The notes: generated by a model from the letters alone, not told the origin. A stretch of DNA of 48,817 bases from JBFLVQ01 sp040758525 (GCA_040758525.1 JBFLVQ010000002.1:1-48817), one strand, 5' to 3'. Shown: positions 16,721 through 25,304, numbered from the stretch's first letter. A program made the numbers and translations.

Positions 16721-17185
16721 TCACTTCTGATAAGGATGGCCATGAATAATTGTATAAGCGCGATAAAGCTGCTCAATAAGTAACAGTCGCGCGATCTCAT
16801 GTGTAAAGGTCAATGCGCTTAGTGACCAGAGCCTATCAGCGCTTCTTTTGACCTCTGTGGCCAGACCATAGTGGCCACCCACGACAAAGATCATCTCCCG
16901 CCGGCTGGCCAGTTGTTGTTGCTCAAGTAGACGCGCCAGTGCCAGCGAACTAAGCTGCTCCCCTTGCTCGTCGAGCATAATCTTGTAAGCTTGCGGCGAG
17001 ATTGCATTGAGGAGCAATTTAGCTTCCGCTTCCAGCACAGTAGTACGCTCTAGGGTGTGGCGCGGCTCCTTCAATTCCAGGAGATCGTACTTAGCATACT
17101 TAGCCAGGCGATGCAAATAATCATCGATAAGTTCAGCCAAGCGACGATCTTTTGTTTTACCGAACCAGAGCAACCGTAGCTTCAT
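16721..17185 (-). CDS. rlmH: 23S rRNA (pseudouridine-1915-N3)-methyltransferase RlmH
   Basis: 154 residues, the normal family length. It shows the SPOUT knot signature: LDEQGEQLSS, IFVVGGHYGL (SAM pocket), then LSALTFTHEIARLLLIEQLYRAYTI. RlmH methylates pseudouridine 1915 in helix 69 of the 23S rRNA in assembled 70S ribosomes. The usual C-terminal Tyr-His-Arg/Lys is here HPYQK, with Gln (CAG) instead of His. The gene follows the sigma-54 activator gene by 28 nt. Confidence 0.94.
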   Translation of the reverse strand: MKLRLLWFGKTKDRRLAELIDDYLHRLAKYAKYDLLELKEPRHTLERTTVLEAEAKLLLNAISPQAYKIMLDEQGEQLSSLALARLLEQQQLASRREMIFVVGGHYGLATEVKRSADRLWSLSALTFTHEIARLLLIEQLYRAYTIIHGHPYQK

Positions 17186-17213
17186 GTTTTGTCAAAAAAC
17201 CGATCTATATAAC

Positions 17214-18149
17214 TTACAGCTTTATGCGGTATTTTTTCAACTTTTCGTAGAGGTTCTTACGACTAATACCAAGTATCTCTGCTGCCCGTGTCTTATGTCC
17301 GCGTGTCTGTACTAATACCTCTCTAATATAGATGGCTTCCAATTCTGCTAGCGTCAACTGATGTTTATGTGCCTGTATCAGCCGTGTCGCAGAGAGCATA
17401 TAGTCGGGCAGATGTTGTACTCCAATAATATTGCCAGATGCAACAATCACTGCACGCTCGATAATATTCTGCAGCTCACGTACATTGCCAGGAAACTCAT
17501 AACTGGCCAAGAGTGACTGCGCCTCACTACTAATTGTCTCAATAGATTTGCCATGACGTAACGCTGCACGTCGTAAAAAGTAGTTGACTAACCCAGGTAG
17601 ATCTTCCATACGTAAACGTAGTGGGGGAATCTCCAGTGCAACTACATTAAGACGATGATATAGATCGGCGCGTAGCAGCCCACGCGCTACTGCCAGGGCC
17701 AGGTCCATATTGGTGAGTGTAACAAAGCGCGCATCAATCTTAATTGCTGCGACTCCTCCCAACCGCATAAAGGCTCGCTCCTCAATTACACGCAGTAGCT
17801 TGGCTTGAGACTGTAGATCCAGGTGCACAATCTCATCAAAGATCAATGTGCCGCCATGTGCGACCTCAAAACGGCCTGGTTTAGCGCTTGCTGCGCCAGT
17901 AAATGCTCCACGCTCATAACCAAACAGTTCACTCTCAAGCAATCCTTGTGGTAGCGTAGAGCAATCAATTTTAATGAGCTGGGCTTGATAGCGGCGACTG
18001 CGATAATGTAATAACTGCGCCAATAGATCCTTGCCCGTGCCCGACTCTCCTCGTATCAGCAGATTCGCATCTGTCTGAGCTACTCTTTCTAGCATTACTA
18101 GTAGCTCACGCATGGCGGGCGAAGCTGCCACGATCTCCAGCTCGGCCAT
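17214..18149 (-). CDS. Sigma-54 activator (AAA+ plus Fis HTH) lacking a regulatory domain
   Basis: 311 residues. The AAA+ domain starts almost at the N terminus: Walker A GESGTGKD at 34-41, GAFTGA at 81-86 and Walker B TLIFDEI at about 101-107, followed by LRMEDLPGLVNYFLRR and FPGNVRELQN. The C-terminal Fis-type HTH (RAAEILGISRKNLYEKLKKY) ends the protein. GAFTGA is intact, so it should contact sigma-54 and open promoters. There is no receiver, GAF or PAS domain, so activity must be set by expression, a partner protein or constitutively, like PspF. It lies inside a ribosome-biogenesis operon, 12 nt after rsfS. Confidence 0.92.
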   Translation of the reverse strand: MAELEIVAASPAMRELLVMLERVAQTDANLLIRGESGTGKDLLAQLLHYRSRRYQAQLIKIDCSTLPQGLLESELFGYERGAFTGAASAKPGRFEVAHGGTLIFDEIVHLDLQSQAKLLRVIEERAFMRLGGVAAIKIDARFVTLTNMDLALAVARGLLRADLYHRLNVVALEIPPLRLRMEDLPGLVNYFLRRAALRHGKSIETISSEAQSLLASYEFPGNVRELQNIIERAVIVASGNIIGVQHLPDYMLSATRLIQAHKHQLTLAELEAIYIREVLVQTRGHKTRAAEILGISRKNLYEKLKKYRIKL

Positions 18150-18161
18150 GGCCTTATGTCC

Positions 18162-18551
18162 CTATTCGTCGCGAATTTCCACCCGGCCAGCATCACGCCA
18201 TAGTCGTTCTAGATCATAGAACTGACGAGCTGTCTCAGTGAAGATATGAACGATGAAATCGCCATAATCAATGAGTACCCATTCGGCGGTTTGATAGCCC
18301 TCAATATGAGCGACAGATGCGCCTAAACTGTTCAATCGCTCCCTGATCTCATCCGTGATCGCCTGCACTTGCCGATTCGATGTGCCACTACAGATCACAA
18401 AATAATCGGTAAACGAAGCGATCTCCTGCAGATCCAACAGTACGATGTTGGTTGCCTTCTTGTCGCTAGCGGCGCGTATGGCGGTTTCCACACGTACGTC
18501 CGATAGCTGTGCTTCAGAAAGTTTACTTACCGCATTAGTTCTCTGTCTCAT
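18162..18551 (-). CDS. rsfS: Ribosome silencing factor RsfS
   Basis: 129 residues with the RsfS core: KKATNIVLLDLQEIASFTDY, FVICSGTSNRQVQAITDEI, EGYQTAEWVLIDYGDFIVHIF split over 85-107 and YDLERLW near the C terminus. RsfS binds L14 on the 50S subunit and blocks joining in poor growth. The start codon follows AGGACAAGA and overlaps the end of nadD by 17 bp, so translation is likely coupled. Confidence 0.95.
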   Translation of the reverse strand: MRQRTNAVSKLSEAQLSDVRVETAIRAASDKKATNIVLLDLQEIASFTDYFVICSGTSNRQVQAITDEIRERLNSLGASVAHIEGYQTAEWVLIDYGDFIVHIFTETARQFYDLERLWRDAGRVEIRDE

Positions 18552-19191
18552 TCTTGTCCTGATAGAGCCGATATTTGGCGATATATTGTGCCACTGGTTT
18601 GGCTACCCATTGATCTATTGCCATACCGCGCTGAACTGCAGCACGTATGGCGGTTGCCGATATATCAGCTGCCAGCAAATTAGTAAGGAGAATCGTCGGC
18701 TCATCCGTTTCTCCCTGCATATGCATACCACGCAGATCTCTAATATCGGCTTGCAGACTGGTGCGCCGTTCTGCTACATCAATCTCATAACCGGGTCTAC
18801 TTACTACCACAATATGACAACTGGCAAGCAGACGCCGGTATTCACGCCAGCTCTCTAGTTCACGGAATGAATCGGCGCCCATTATAAAGAAAAGCTCTGC
18901 ATTACGATGTAGCTCCTTGAGCTGGGCAATTGTCTGTACTGTATATGGTCGCGCCGGTGCTTCTAATTCCAATCGGGAGACTTCTATATCAGCTAGACTA
19001 TTAGTTGCCATTACTGCCATTGCATATCTATGATAGGAGGAAGTAATGGACTCCTTGGTCTTATGTGGCGGGCTGTAAGCGGGCAGGATCAGCAATCGGT
19101 CACAGTCACAGAAGGACTTTACCCGGCAAGCCATCTCAAGATGACCATTGTGGATAGGATCAAACGTACCGCCTAAAATACCAATGCGCAT
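18535..19191 (-). CDS. nadD: Nicotinate-nucleotide adenylyltransferase
   Basis: 218 residues. The nucleotidyltransferase signature GGTFDPIHNGHLEMA is at 7-21 and the ISATAIR motif (ISSTxIR type) is near residue 185. NadD makes deamido-NAD from nicotinate mononucleotide and ATP. Gene order obgE-nadD-rsfS is a widespread bacterial arrangement, with 35 nt from obgE and a 17-bp overlap with rsfS. Confidence 0.95.
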   Translation of the reverse strand: MRIGILGGTFDPIHNGHLEMACRVKSFCDCDRLLILPAYSPPHKTKESITSSYHRYAMAVMATNSLADIEVSRLELEAPARPYTVQTIAQLKELHRNAELFFIMGADSFRELESWREYRRLLASCHIVVVSRPGYEIDVAERRTSLQADIRDLRGMHMQGETDEPTILLTNLLAADISATAIRAAVQRGMAIDQWVAKPVAQYIAKYRLYQDKNETEN

Positions 19192-19226
19192 CTTCAGAAT
19201 TGACCGTTATAATACGGCCAGCTAGC

Positions 19227-20279
19227 TTAGCTTGCGCCCGCTTGGCGCAAAGGCCGATCAAAAGATTCAGGCTGCTCTTGCCCTAGACTCTCTAGTTTAC
19301 GCGCCACTGCACTGATTAGAGATTGTATGCCTTCGCCAGTGACTGCCGATATTGGATAGAGCGCCAGCCCCTGCTGTTCACAGAACTGGCCTAGCTGTGT
19401 GAGGCGTACTGGCTCATCAAGTGCGTCGATCTTATTAGCCGCCACCATTACTGGTTTATCTGCCAATGTAGCGTTATAGCTGGCCAGTTCATTGGCAATA
19501 ACCTGATAGTCTTGTACTGGATCACGTCCTGAGCCGCTCGACACATCAATAACATGCAATAACAACTTGGTACGCTCAATATGGCGTAGAAACTGTAGCC
19601 CTAAACCAGCGCCTTGATGTGCGCCTTCAATCAACCCAGGAATATCTGCGACAACAAAATGTCGGTAATCACCTATCTCCACTACACCCAGATTTGGCAC
19701 CAGAGTAGTAAAAGGATAATCAGCAATCTTTGGTTTAGCGGCGGAGATACGTGAAATTAATGTCGATTTACCAGCATTAGGGAACCCAACCAGACCAACA
19801 TCGGCAAGTAGTTTCAATTCCAACTGTAGATAACGAGCCTGACCAGTTGTTCCCGCTTCATGATGGCGTGGGGCACGATTGACCGAAGTAGCAAATTGAG
19901 CATTGCCACGTCCACCCCGCCCACCTGTTGCCACCAGTATACGTTGGCCTACTTCGACCAGATCGGCAATCTTCTCACCAGTCTCAGCGTCGAATACAAG
20001 CGTGCCAATTGGCATTTTGACAATAATATCTTCGCCCTGACGACCAGAACGATTACTGCCTTCTCCATGCCCACCACGCTCGGCCTTATATTCAGGATTA
20101 TAGCGAAATGAGAGTAACGTATTCATCTGATCAGTAGCTTCTAAATAGACGCTACCACCGCGCCCGCCATCGCCCCCAGAAGGACCGCCACGAGGGACAA
20201 ATTTCTCTCGACGGAAGGCCATACATCCATTGCCACCATCGCCACCTTTTACAAATATTTTGGCCCGATCGATGAACAC
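19227..20279 (-). CDS. obgE: GTPase Obg/CgtA
   Basis: 350 residues from a GTG start. The glycine-rich Obg fold runs through about 160 (GGDGGNGCMAFRREKFVPRG, SGGDGGRGGSV). The G domain has GFPNAGKSTLIS (P-loop), DYPFTTLVPNLG (switch I), DIPGLIEGAHQGAGLG (G3) and NKIDAL (G4). The protein ends soon after the G domain, so the C-terminal OCT domain of some Obg proteins is absent. Obg assists late 50S assembly and stringent control. It follows rpmA by 21 nt. Confidence 0.96.
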   Translation of the reverse strand: MFIDRAKIFVKGGDGGNGCMAFRREKFVPRGGPSGGDGGRGGSVYLEATDQMNTLLSFRYNPEYKAERGGHGEGSNRSGRQGEDIIVKMPIGTLVFDAETGEKIADLVEVGQRILVATGGRGGRGNAQFATSVNRAPRHHEAGTTGQARYLQLELKLLADVGLVGFPNAGKSTLISRISAAKPKIADYPFTTLVPNLGVVEIGDYRHFVVADIPGLIEGAHQGAGLGLQFLRHIERTKLLLHVIDVSSGSGRDPVQDYQVIANELASYNATLADKPVMVAANKIDALDEPVRLTQLGQFCEQQGLALYPISAVTGEGIQSLISAVARKLESLGQEQPESFDRPLRQAGAS

Positions 20280-20300
20280 ATCTTAACTCACAGGCAACTG

Positions 20301-20576
20301 TTATGCCTGTGCCGCCTCATTAGGGGCTGGATAGACACTGATGAATTTCCCCATCCGTCCCTTATCCTCAAACTTTACAACCCCAGTGATAAGAGCAAAG
20401 AGGGTGTCGTCTTTGCCTAAACCAACATTCTTACCTGGCTTAAACCGTGTACCACGTTGTCGCACCAGAATTGAACCACCCGAGACAAATTCGCCAGAAA
20501 ATCGCTTGATTCCTAAACGTTGTGCATTTGAGTCGCGGCCGTTACGGGAACTGCCAACGCCTTTTTTGTGAGCCAT
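20301..20576 (-). CDS. rpmA: 50S ribosomal protein L27
   Basis: 91 residues. MAHKKGVGSSRNGRDS at the N terminus and the GGSILVRQRGTRFKPG segment are diagnostic of L27, whose N-terminal tail reaches the peptidyl-transferase centre. No cleavable N-terminal extension of the Firmicutes kind is present. It sits 27 nt after rplU. Confidence 0.98.
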   Translation of the reverse strand: MAHKKGVGSSRNGRDSNAQRLGIKRFSGEFVSGGSILVRQRGTRFKPGKNVGLGKDDTLFALITGVVKFEDKGRMGKFISVYPAPNEAAQA

Positions 20577-20603
20577 AATTACATCCCTCAGTAAGAAAAC
20601 TCG

Positions 20604-20909
20604 CTATTGAATCGCTTCAATACGCACCGCCGTATAGCCTTGGCGATGGCCTTGTTTACGTCGATACTGTTTGCGACGCTTGAATTTGTAAACAATAACC
20701 TTCTCACCTCGCCCATGCCCTAGCACGGTGGCGCGCACCTTGCGATCGAGCAGCGGCTTGCCGATACTCACCGATGTGCCATCCGAAATTGCCAGCGCAT
20801 CAAGCTCGACACTATTGCCGATCTCCGTCGCCAGGCTCGGCACTTTCACAACCTGGCCTTCCTTGACGCGGAACTGCTTCCCGCCTGTCTGAATTACTGC
20901 GTAAGCCAC
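20604..20909 (-). CDS. rplU: 50S ribosomal protein L21
   Basis: 101 residues, normal length. MAYAVIQTGGKQFRV opens the protein, and YKFKRRKQYRRKQGHRQGYT is the typical C-terminal RNA-binding signature. It is the first gene of the nine-gene minus-strand block; the promoter should lie in the 20910-21112 space shared with the divergent YARHG gene. A GGAGGGAGAA Shine-Dalgarno precedes the ATG. Confidence 0.98.
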   Translation of the reverse strand: MAYAVIQTGGKQFRVKEGQVVKVPSLATEIGNSVELDALAISDGTSVSIGKPLLDRKVRATVLGHGRGEKVIVYKFKRRKQYRRKQGHRQGYTAVRIEAIQ

Positions 20910-21112
20910 GGCTTATTCTCCCTCCAGTAAATTTACGATTGGCTAGTTGTAACAAAGTTACGAATTATAGTTAAAACCTCTTCCTTTCGTCAATCGCAAT
21001 ACCCTGCATAGCCTTATACAATAGCAGATCAGATTGCTAGTTTACTGGGGCAATGGCCGGTGCTAAAGTTAGTTCCGCTATACCTCTCGCAGCTAGGAGG
21101 CAAAAGAGCTTT

Positions 21113-21982
21113 ATGAAGCTAACAAAGATGGTTGTCACATTATTGTTGATCTTGTTCTGGGTAAATGTTGGTTGTCGTGAGTCTGAGTCTACTGCTACAC
21201 CCACAAGCGTAGCAGCAAGTCAGGAAAAATCGTCTCTGCCTGCTGCTAGTAATTCAAAAAATAGTGCTGCATCCCGTCCACTCTATTATGAACGCGAAAT
21301 TACCAAAGCCGATCTGGAAGGTCGTACTCTACGCGAACTTACATTAATGCGTAATACAATCTATGCTCGCGCTGGTAATCCTTTTCGCAAAAAGTGGCTG
21401 CGTGAATACTTCAGCAGCCAACCCTGGTATCGACCCGCTGCACGTATGGATATCACCAAGCTCACAGAGTTAGATCATAAGAATGCCGCTATTATTGCAG
21501 AATACGAAACCAAGTTGCCACGTAACAAACTGAGCGCTCGTAAAGAAGGGTTGCTTACTAAAAAGCATACTGATGGTCGCTTATCTGCTGATGATAACAT
21601 TGAACTATCACTATTAACCCAAACATTAGGCGAATCATTGGCAGAGGGTGATGCTGACGCACAAGTCACTCCTTCACTTGAGCCAAAATTGCTAGATAAA
21701 TTGCTTACTGTTGATCAGCTTAGTGACTATTCTCGTCGAGATCTAAGGATATTGCGTAACACTATCTATGCAAAACGTGGCCGTGTCTTTAAGTCTGATA
21801 TTTTACAGGACTATTTTGACCGCTTAAGCTGGTACAAACCTGATCCTGCCTATACAGATGCTCGACTGACAGATCTAGATAATCGGAATATAAAGATAAT
21901 TCTAAGTGTAGAAAATCAATTAGGTGGACCATTAACAGAGTTTGAAAATAAAAGGCAAGATGGCTGGTTTAGTGGTGCTTGA
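21113..21982 (+). CDS. Exported protein with two YARHG domains
   Basis: About 289 residues from the ATG at 21113, which follows AGGAGG by 12 nt; an upstream ATG at 21053 would add a 20-residue lead that spoils the signal sequence. MKLTKMVVTLLLILFWVNVGC looks like a lipoprotein or secretion signal, although the residue at -3 of the Cys is Asn, so lipidation is uncertain. Two copies of the YARHG domain follow: LMRNTIYARAGNPFRKKWL with YFSSQPWYRP, and ILRNTIYAKRGRVFKSDIL with YFDRLSWYKP. The domain is extracellular and of unknown function. Between the copies is a charged linker of about 80 residues. Confidence 0.85.
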   Translation: MKLTKMVVTLLLILFWVNVGCRESESTATPTSVAASQEKSSLPAASNSKNSAASRPLYYEREITKADLEGRTLRELTLMRNTIYARAGNPFRKKWLREYFSSQPWYRPAARMDITKLTELDHKNAAIIAEYETKLPRNKLSARKEGLLTKKHTDGRLSADDNIELSLLTQTLGESLAEGDADAQVTPSLEPKLLDKLLTVDQLSDYSRRDLRILRNTIYAKRGRVFKSDILQDYFDRLSWYKPDPAYTDARLTDLDNRNIKIILSVENQLGGPLTEFENKRQDGWFSGA

Positions 21983-21993
21983 TAAATAATTAC

Positions 21994-22010
21994 GCGCCTG
22001 GTGCAGGCGC
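21994..22010. terminator. Short GC-rich hairpin between convergent genes
   Basis: GCGCCTG (21994-22000) and CAGGCGC (22004-22010) pair perfectly around GTG. It lies between the convergent YARHG and CapA genes, 11 nt after one stop and 14 nt before the other. T-tracts are weak on both sides, so termination would be modest. Confidence 0.5.
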
Positions 22011-22024
22011 AATCAACAAACCGA

Positions 22025-22939
22025 TTAGAAAGTTGCGTATTGAGAGAATCGAGTCAGTTTAGTACTGCCAATCGCTTCCAGCAGATCTATGATCGCATCC
22101 GGCTGGCGGGCCAATCGAGCAGGTTGGCCTACCAGTCCAGCTTCAATAGGAATAACTTTAACTGTCAATGCACGCTTCTGAGATAATGAGACACGTAGAA
22201 TGATCGCATCTGTCTCATTTGTACAATCACAATTGAAGGCCAGATTACCAAGCCCCCAAGCAATCACAGCTTCTCCTTTTCGTTCTACTGGACCAAGAGC
22301 ATGACTGCCATGTGCAACGATGATAGTAGCGCCTGCTGCTAGCGCGATTGAGACAGCTTGTTGCAACACTGGTTGTGGTAGATATGAGGCAACGCCAGTA
22401 GTGTGAAAAGTAGCGATCAGTAGATCGCCTTGATTACGAGCTGTGACTAATTCATTAGCAAGTTCAGCCGGTACACCAACTGTTAAATCGTGTGCAGTAA
22501 AAACCAAACGCAAACCATTATATGAGAAGATAGCATAGCCAGCCGGACCACCAACTGGTTGCAATCCCGCGGCTCGTAAAGCCTGTATGGTAGACTCTAC
22601 GCCTGCTTGCCCAGCATCAACAGCATGATTATTGGCTACTCCTACTAAACTTACACCAGTTGCTAGTAGCTCTGTTAAACTGGCAGGAGCATTAATGAGT
22701 GTTAATTTATCTGATGATACTGAGCTTTCGCTTACCGGTCCTTCCAAATTGATGAACCCGATTGCGCCTGTTAAAACAGAATTAAGCTCATTAAATTGCC
22801 TATGCGAGCTTGAACCTAGATGCACATCACCACCAAACCATAATTCTATTTGTGGTGTAGTAGTACTGTTAAAACATGCAGTCAATAACATCAAAAAGAT
22901 TATTAATAAGCTTACACACCTTTTTTGCCATCTGCACAT
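22025..22939 (-). CDS. CapA-family lipoprotein (metallophosphatase-like fold)
   Basis: 304 residues with a lipoprotein signal LLIIFLMLLTAC (lipobox LTAC). The CapA/PgsA domain is shown by WFGGDVHLG, INLEGPVS, VANNHAVDAG, HGSHALGP and GLGNLAFN. CapA-type proteins take part in poly-gamma-glutamate or capsule anchoring in Bacillus, but many Gram-negative members have no proven role. No PGA synthase (CapB/CapC) is nearby. It is divergent from a second, longer CapA homologue with 100 bp between the starts. Confidence 0.85.
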   Translation of the reverse strand: MCRWQKRCVSLLIIFLMLLTACFNSTTTPQIELWFGGDVHLGSSSHRQFNELNSVLTGAIGFINLEGPVSESSVSSDKLTLINAPASLTELLATGVSLVGVANNHAVDAGQAGVESTIQALRAAGLQPVGGPAGYAIFSYNGLRLVFTAHDLTVGVPAELANELVTARNQGDLLIATFHTTGVASYLPQPVLQQAVSIALAAGATIIVAHGSHALGPVERKGEAVIAWGLGNLAFNCDCTNETDAIILRVSLSQKRALTVKVIPIEAGLVGQPARLARQPDAIIDLLEAIGSTKLTRFSQYATF

Positions 22940-23039
22940 AAGAAGTTGTTCTAGAATAAGCGGCTGAAGTTGTCAAAGCCGATCTTTCAGTGTAAATTTC
23001 TTCTGCCTTTAGCGAATACCGCGTCCTAGGAGAGGTTTT

Positions 23040-24140
23040 ATGAGCGAATATAAAAAGATTTTTATATTAGTGGGGCTGGTGCTGGCAATAGCTATTTCTT
23101 CATATACGTACACACTCACTACTACAGCACAAAGTACAACATCGGCACGCGCTACCAACGCCTTACCCAAGGATAGTATTGTTTTTGCTGCAGTGGGCGA
23201 CATTATGATGGGGTCAACCTATCCTGGTGATGGTTGTTTACCTCCTAACGATGGTGCCGATATGCTTGCCGAAATTACCCCCATCCTCTCTGCTGCGGAT
23301 ATTGCTTTCGGTAATTTGGAAGGCCCTATGATTGATGGCGGGGTAAGCTCAAAATGTGGTCCAAAATCACGTAACTGTTATGCGTTTCGAGTACCAACCC
23401 GTTATGGAAAATATCTTAAAGAGGCTGGCTTCGATATTATGAGCCTGGCTAATAATCATGCTTCTGACTTCGGCTCAGCAGGGATAGAGAGTTCTAAACG
23501 TGTACTAGATTCTCTAGGTATTGCCCATGCCGCCGAGGTAGGCGACATTGCTTACCTCAATGTGAAAGGTAAAAAGATTGCTGTTATTGCTTTTGCAACC
23601 AATAATGTCTCTTACAACCTGAATGATATTGAGCTATCTAAGCGAGTAGTTGCCGAGACTGCGACTAAAGCCGATATTGTGGTAGTCTCATTTCATGGTG
23701 GTGGAGAAGGTGCTACCCGCCAGAATGTTCCACATGGACCAGAGATCTTTTTGGGTGAACAACGCGGTGATCTGCGTAAGTTCACTCATGCTGTGATCGA
23801 TGCAGGCGCCGATTTAGTTATCGGCCATGGTCCACATGTGGTAAGAGGTATGGAGATCTACAAAGATCGATTGATCGCCTACTCATTAGGCAATTTTGCT
23901 ACTTATTGCTACTTTAGTCTGGTCGGTCCCAATGGTCTATCGCTGATCCTAGAAGCCAATATCGGCTTAGATGGCAAATTTCTTGGTGGTCGTATACATG
24001 CTGCAAAACAGTTAAAGCCAGGCGGTCCCCGCCTTGATCCACAAGGTGAAGTTATTTCCATGATCCGACAACTCTCACAGCAGGATTTCAGTAGTGGAGC
24101 AGTCTTAGTTAAAGAGGATGGATTGCTATCGCTACCATAG
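23040..24140 (+). CDS. CapA-family exported protein
   Basis: 366 residues with an N-terminal membrane segment (IFILVGLVLAIAISSYTYT). CapA motifs are complete: AAVGDIMMGS, FGNLEGPMID, LANNHASDFG, VSFHGGGEGA, IGHGPHVVRG and YSLGNFA. An insertion between the first two motifs carries three cysteines (GDGCLPP, SKCGPKSRNC). The start follows GGAGAGGTTTT. It is head-to-head with the shorter CapA gene, and only 11 nt separate its stop from convergent rsmE. Proposed role is cell-envelope polymer handling, by family only. Confidence 0.87.
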   Translation: MSEYKKIFILVGLVLAIAISSYTYTLTTTAQSTTSARATNALPKDSIVFAAVGDIMMGSTYPGDGCLPPNDGADMLAEITPILSAADIAFGNLEGPMIDGGVSSKCGPKSRNCYAFRVPTRYGKYLKEAGFDIMSLANNHASDFGSAGIESSKRVLDSLGIAHAAEVGDIAYLNVKGKKIAVIAFATNNVSYNLNDIELSKRVVAETATKADIVVVSFHGGGEGATRQNVPHGPEIFLGEQRGDLRKFTHAVIDAGADLVIGHGPHVVRGMEIYKDRLIAYSLGNFATYCYFSLVGPNGLSLILEANIGLDGKFLGGRIHAAKQLKPGGPRLDPQGEVISMIRQLSQQDFSSGAVLVKEDGLLSLP

Positions 24141-24151
24141 CAGAGAATGTA

Positions 24152-24904
24152 TTAGCTTATCTCGCCAAGATCGCCATAGAGGTATTGGAGTAGCACTGCA
24201 GCCATTATGCCAGCAGTTTCAGTCCGTAAGATGCGTGGTCCCAGTGTTACTAAGTGAAAGCCAGCGGCCTCTGCCTGTGCTAGTTCTTCTCTGCTCCAGC
24301 CTCCTTCTGAACCTACTATTGCAGTTATCGCGGTTGGTTGAAGAGTTTTCAATTGGTCGCTAATTGAAGTGAGGGAGTGGCCGCCTTGTTCGGCAAAAAG
24401 AAGGGCCGGTCTATTTATCTGCCGTATCAACTCTGCCCAAGAGAGAGGTGGCAATATAGACATCAAGCGGCGCCGGCCGCTCTGTTTAGTTGCTTCCAGC
24501 ACGATTCGCTGCCAGCGTTCCAACCGTTTCTCTGCGCGCGCTTCAGATAGTTGCACATCAGTATATCTGCTGGTAAAAGGTTGTAGTGCGCTTATACCCA
24601 ACTCCACAGCCTTCTGTAATACCAATTCAAAGCGCTCACCTTTAATCAAACCCTGTGCTAGCGTAATGGCAATAGGCGATTCTACTTCATTATCGAATGG
24701 TTCAAGTAGACGTAAGATAACCTGTTGTATACTGGTCTGCTCAATCACAGCACGCCATTCACGCCCGCTACTATCAAATACTCGTACTTCATCACCAACG
24801 GCAAGCCGTAATACACGGCGTAAATGATGCGCTTCATCACCCTCGATCAGCGCTGTTTCTGAATGGATCTTTTCTGCCGGAACAAAGAATCGATGACCAG
24901 CCAT
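24152..24904 (-). CDS. rsmE: 16S rRNA (uracil-1498-N3)-methyltransferase RsmE
   Basis: About 250 residues from the ATG at 24904 (MAGHRFFVPAEKI, the usual RsmE opening). A TTG at 24925 would add seven residues. GDEAHHLRRVLRLAVGDEV is the N-terminal PUA-like part. The SPOUT domain shows QGLIKGERFELVLQKAVELG, AIVGSEGGWSREE and LGPRILRTETAG, which is the SAM-binding knot. RsmE methylates U1498 in the decoding centre. Confidence 0.95.
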   Translation of the reverse strand: MAGHRFFVPAEKIHSETALIEGDEAHHLRRVLRLAVGDEVRVFDSSGREWRAVIEQTSIQQVILRLLEPFDNEVESPIAITLAQGLIKGERFELVLQKAVELGISALQPFTSRYTDVQLSEARAEKRLERWQRIVLEATKQSGRRRLMSILPPLSWAELIRQINRPALLFAEQGGHSLTSISDQLKTLQPTAITAIVGSEGGWSREELAQAEAAGFHLVTLGPRILRTETAGIMAAVLLQYLYGDLGEIS

Positions 24905-24928
24905 TGCTAAAAGAGTTCTGCTCAAATA

Positions 24929-24960
24929 GCACGCCTAACAATAACTAGTGTTAGGCGTGC
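24929..24960. terminator. Perfect 12-bp hairpin between rsmE and the thioredoxin-fold gene
   Basis: GCACGCCTAACA (24929-24940) and TGTTAGGCGTGC (24949-24960) pair completely around ATAACTAG. On the minus strand it lies 18 nt after the stop of the thioredoxin-fold gene and is followed by TATTTGAG, so it could end that transcript before rsmE. The T-tract is poor for a classic intrinsic terminator. Confidence 0.6.
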
Positions 24961-24977
24961 AGTTTTATGTTAGCAAT

Positions 24978-25217
24978 TTATCCTTTTAGATCGGATAAAC
25001 TTGCTCCGAAGTTAATATGATAGATCTGATTATTAAGAATTAAAGCCGGCACGGATTTTACTCCTTTTGATTCTGCCTCTTTTATTCTATCCTTTACTTC
25101 GCCTAAGTGTACAACTTCTATATCATACTTTGTGCTATCTAGTGCAGAAAGAATATTCCTCTCCGCATCAACACAGATAGCACATCCCGCATGATAGAAA
25201 ACAGCTTTAGATCTCAT
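24978..25217 (-). CDS. Small thioredoxin/glutaredoxin-fold protein
   Basis: 79 residues from the ATG at 25217, four nt after GGGAGG. The sequence begins KAVFYHAGCAICVDAERNIL with a CAIC active site (Cys12 and Cys15) and has SVPALIL, which places a cis-proline as in thioredoxin folds, then a short helix. It is the size of a glutaredoxin or NrdH. It may act as a dithiol reductase or as a partner for a specific target. It is divergent from an HxlR-type regulator gene (137 bp between starts), a common arrangement for regulators of redox or aldehyde stress genes. Confidence 0.7.
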   Translation of the reverse strand: MRSKAVFYHAGCAICVDAERNILSALDSTKYDIEVVHLGEVKDRIKEAESKGVKSVPALILNNQIYHINFGASLSDLKG

Positions 25218-25304
25218 AATACCTCCCAAGATATACTTTTCATCCCTGATTGGGATATGCTTATGTTGTCAGGTTTAAGATTTTTATCAAGTAAGCACAA
25301 AACG

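Noticed and set aside
22025..24140. The CapA genes as a poly-gamma-glutamate capsule locus
   Set aside because: No CapB, CapC or CapD homologue is beside them.
24369..24827. 152-codon plus-strand ORF inside rsmE
   Set aside because: Shadow of rsmE, whose SPOUT motifs are intact on the minus strand.
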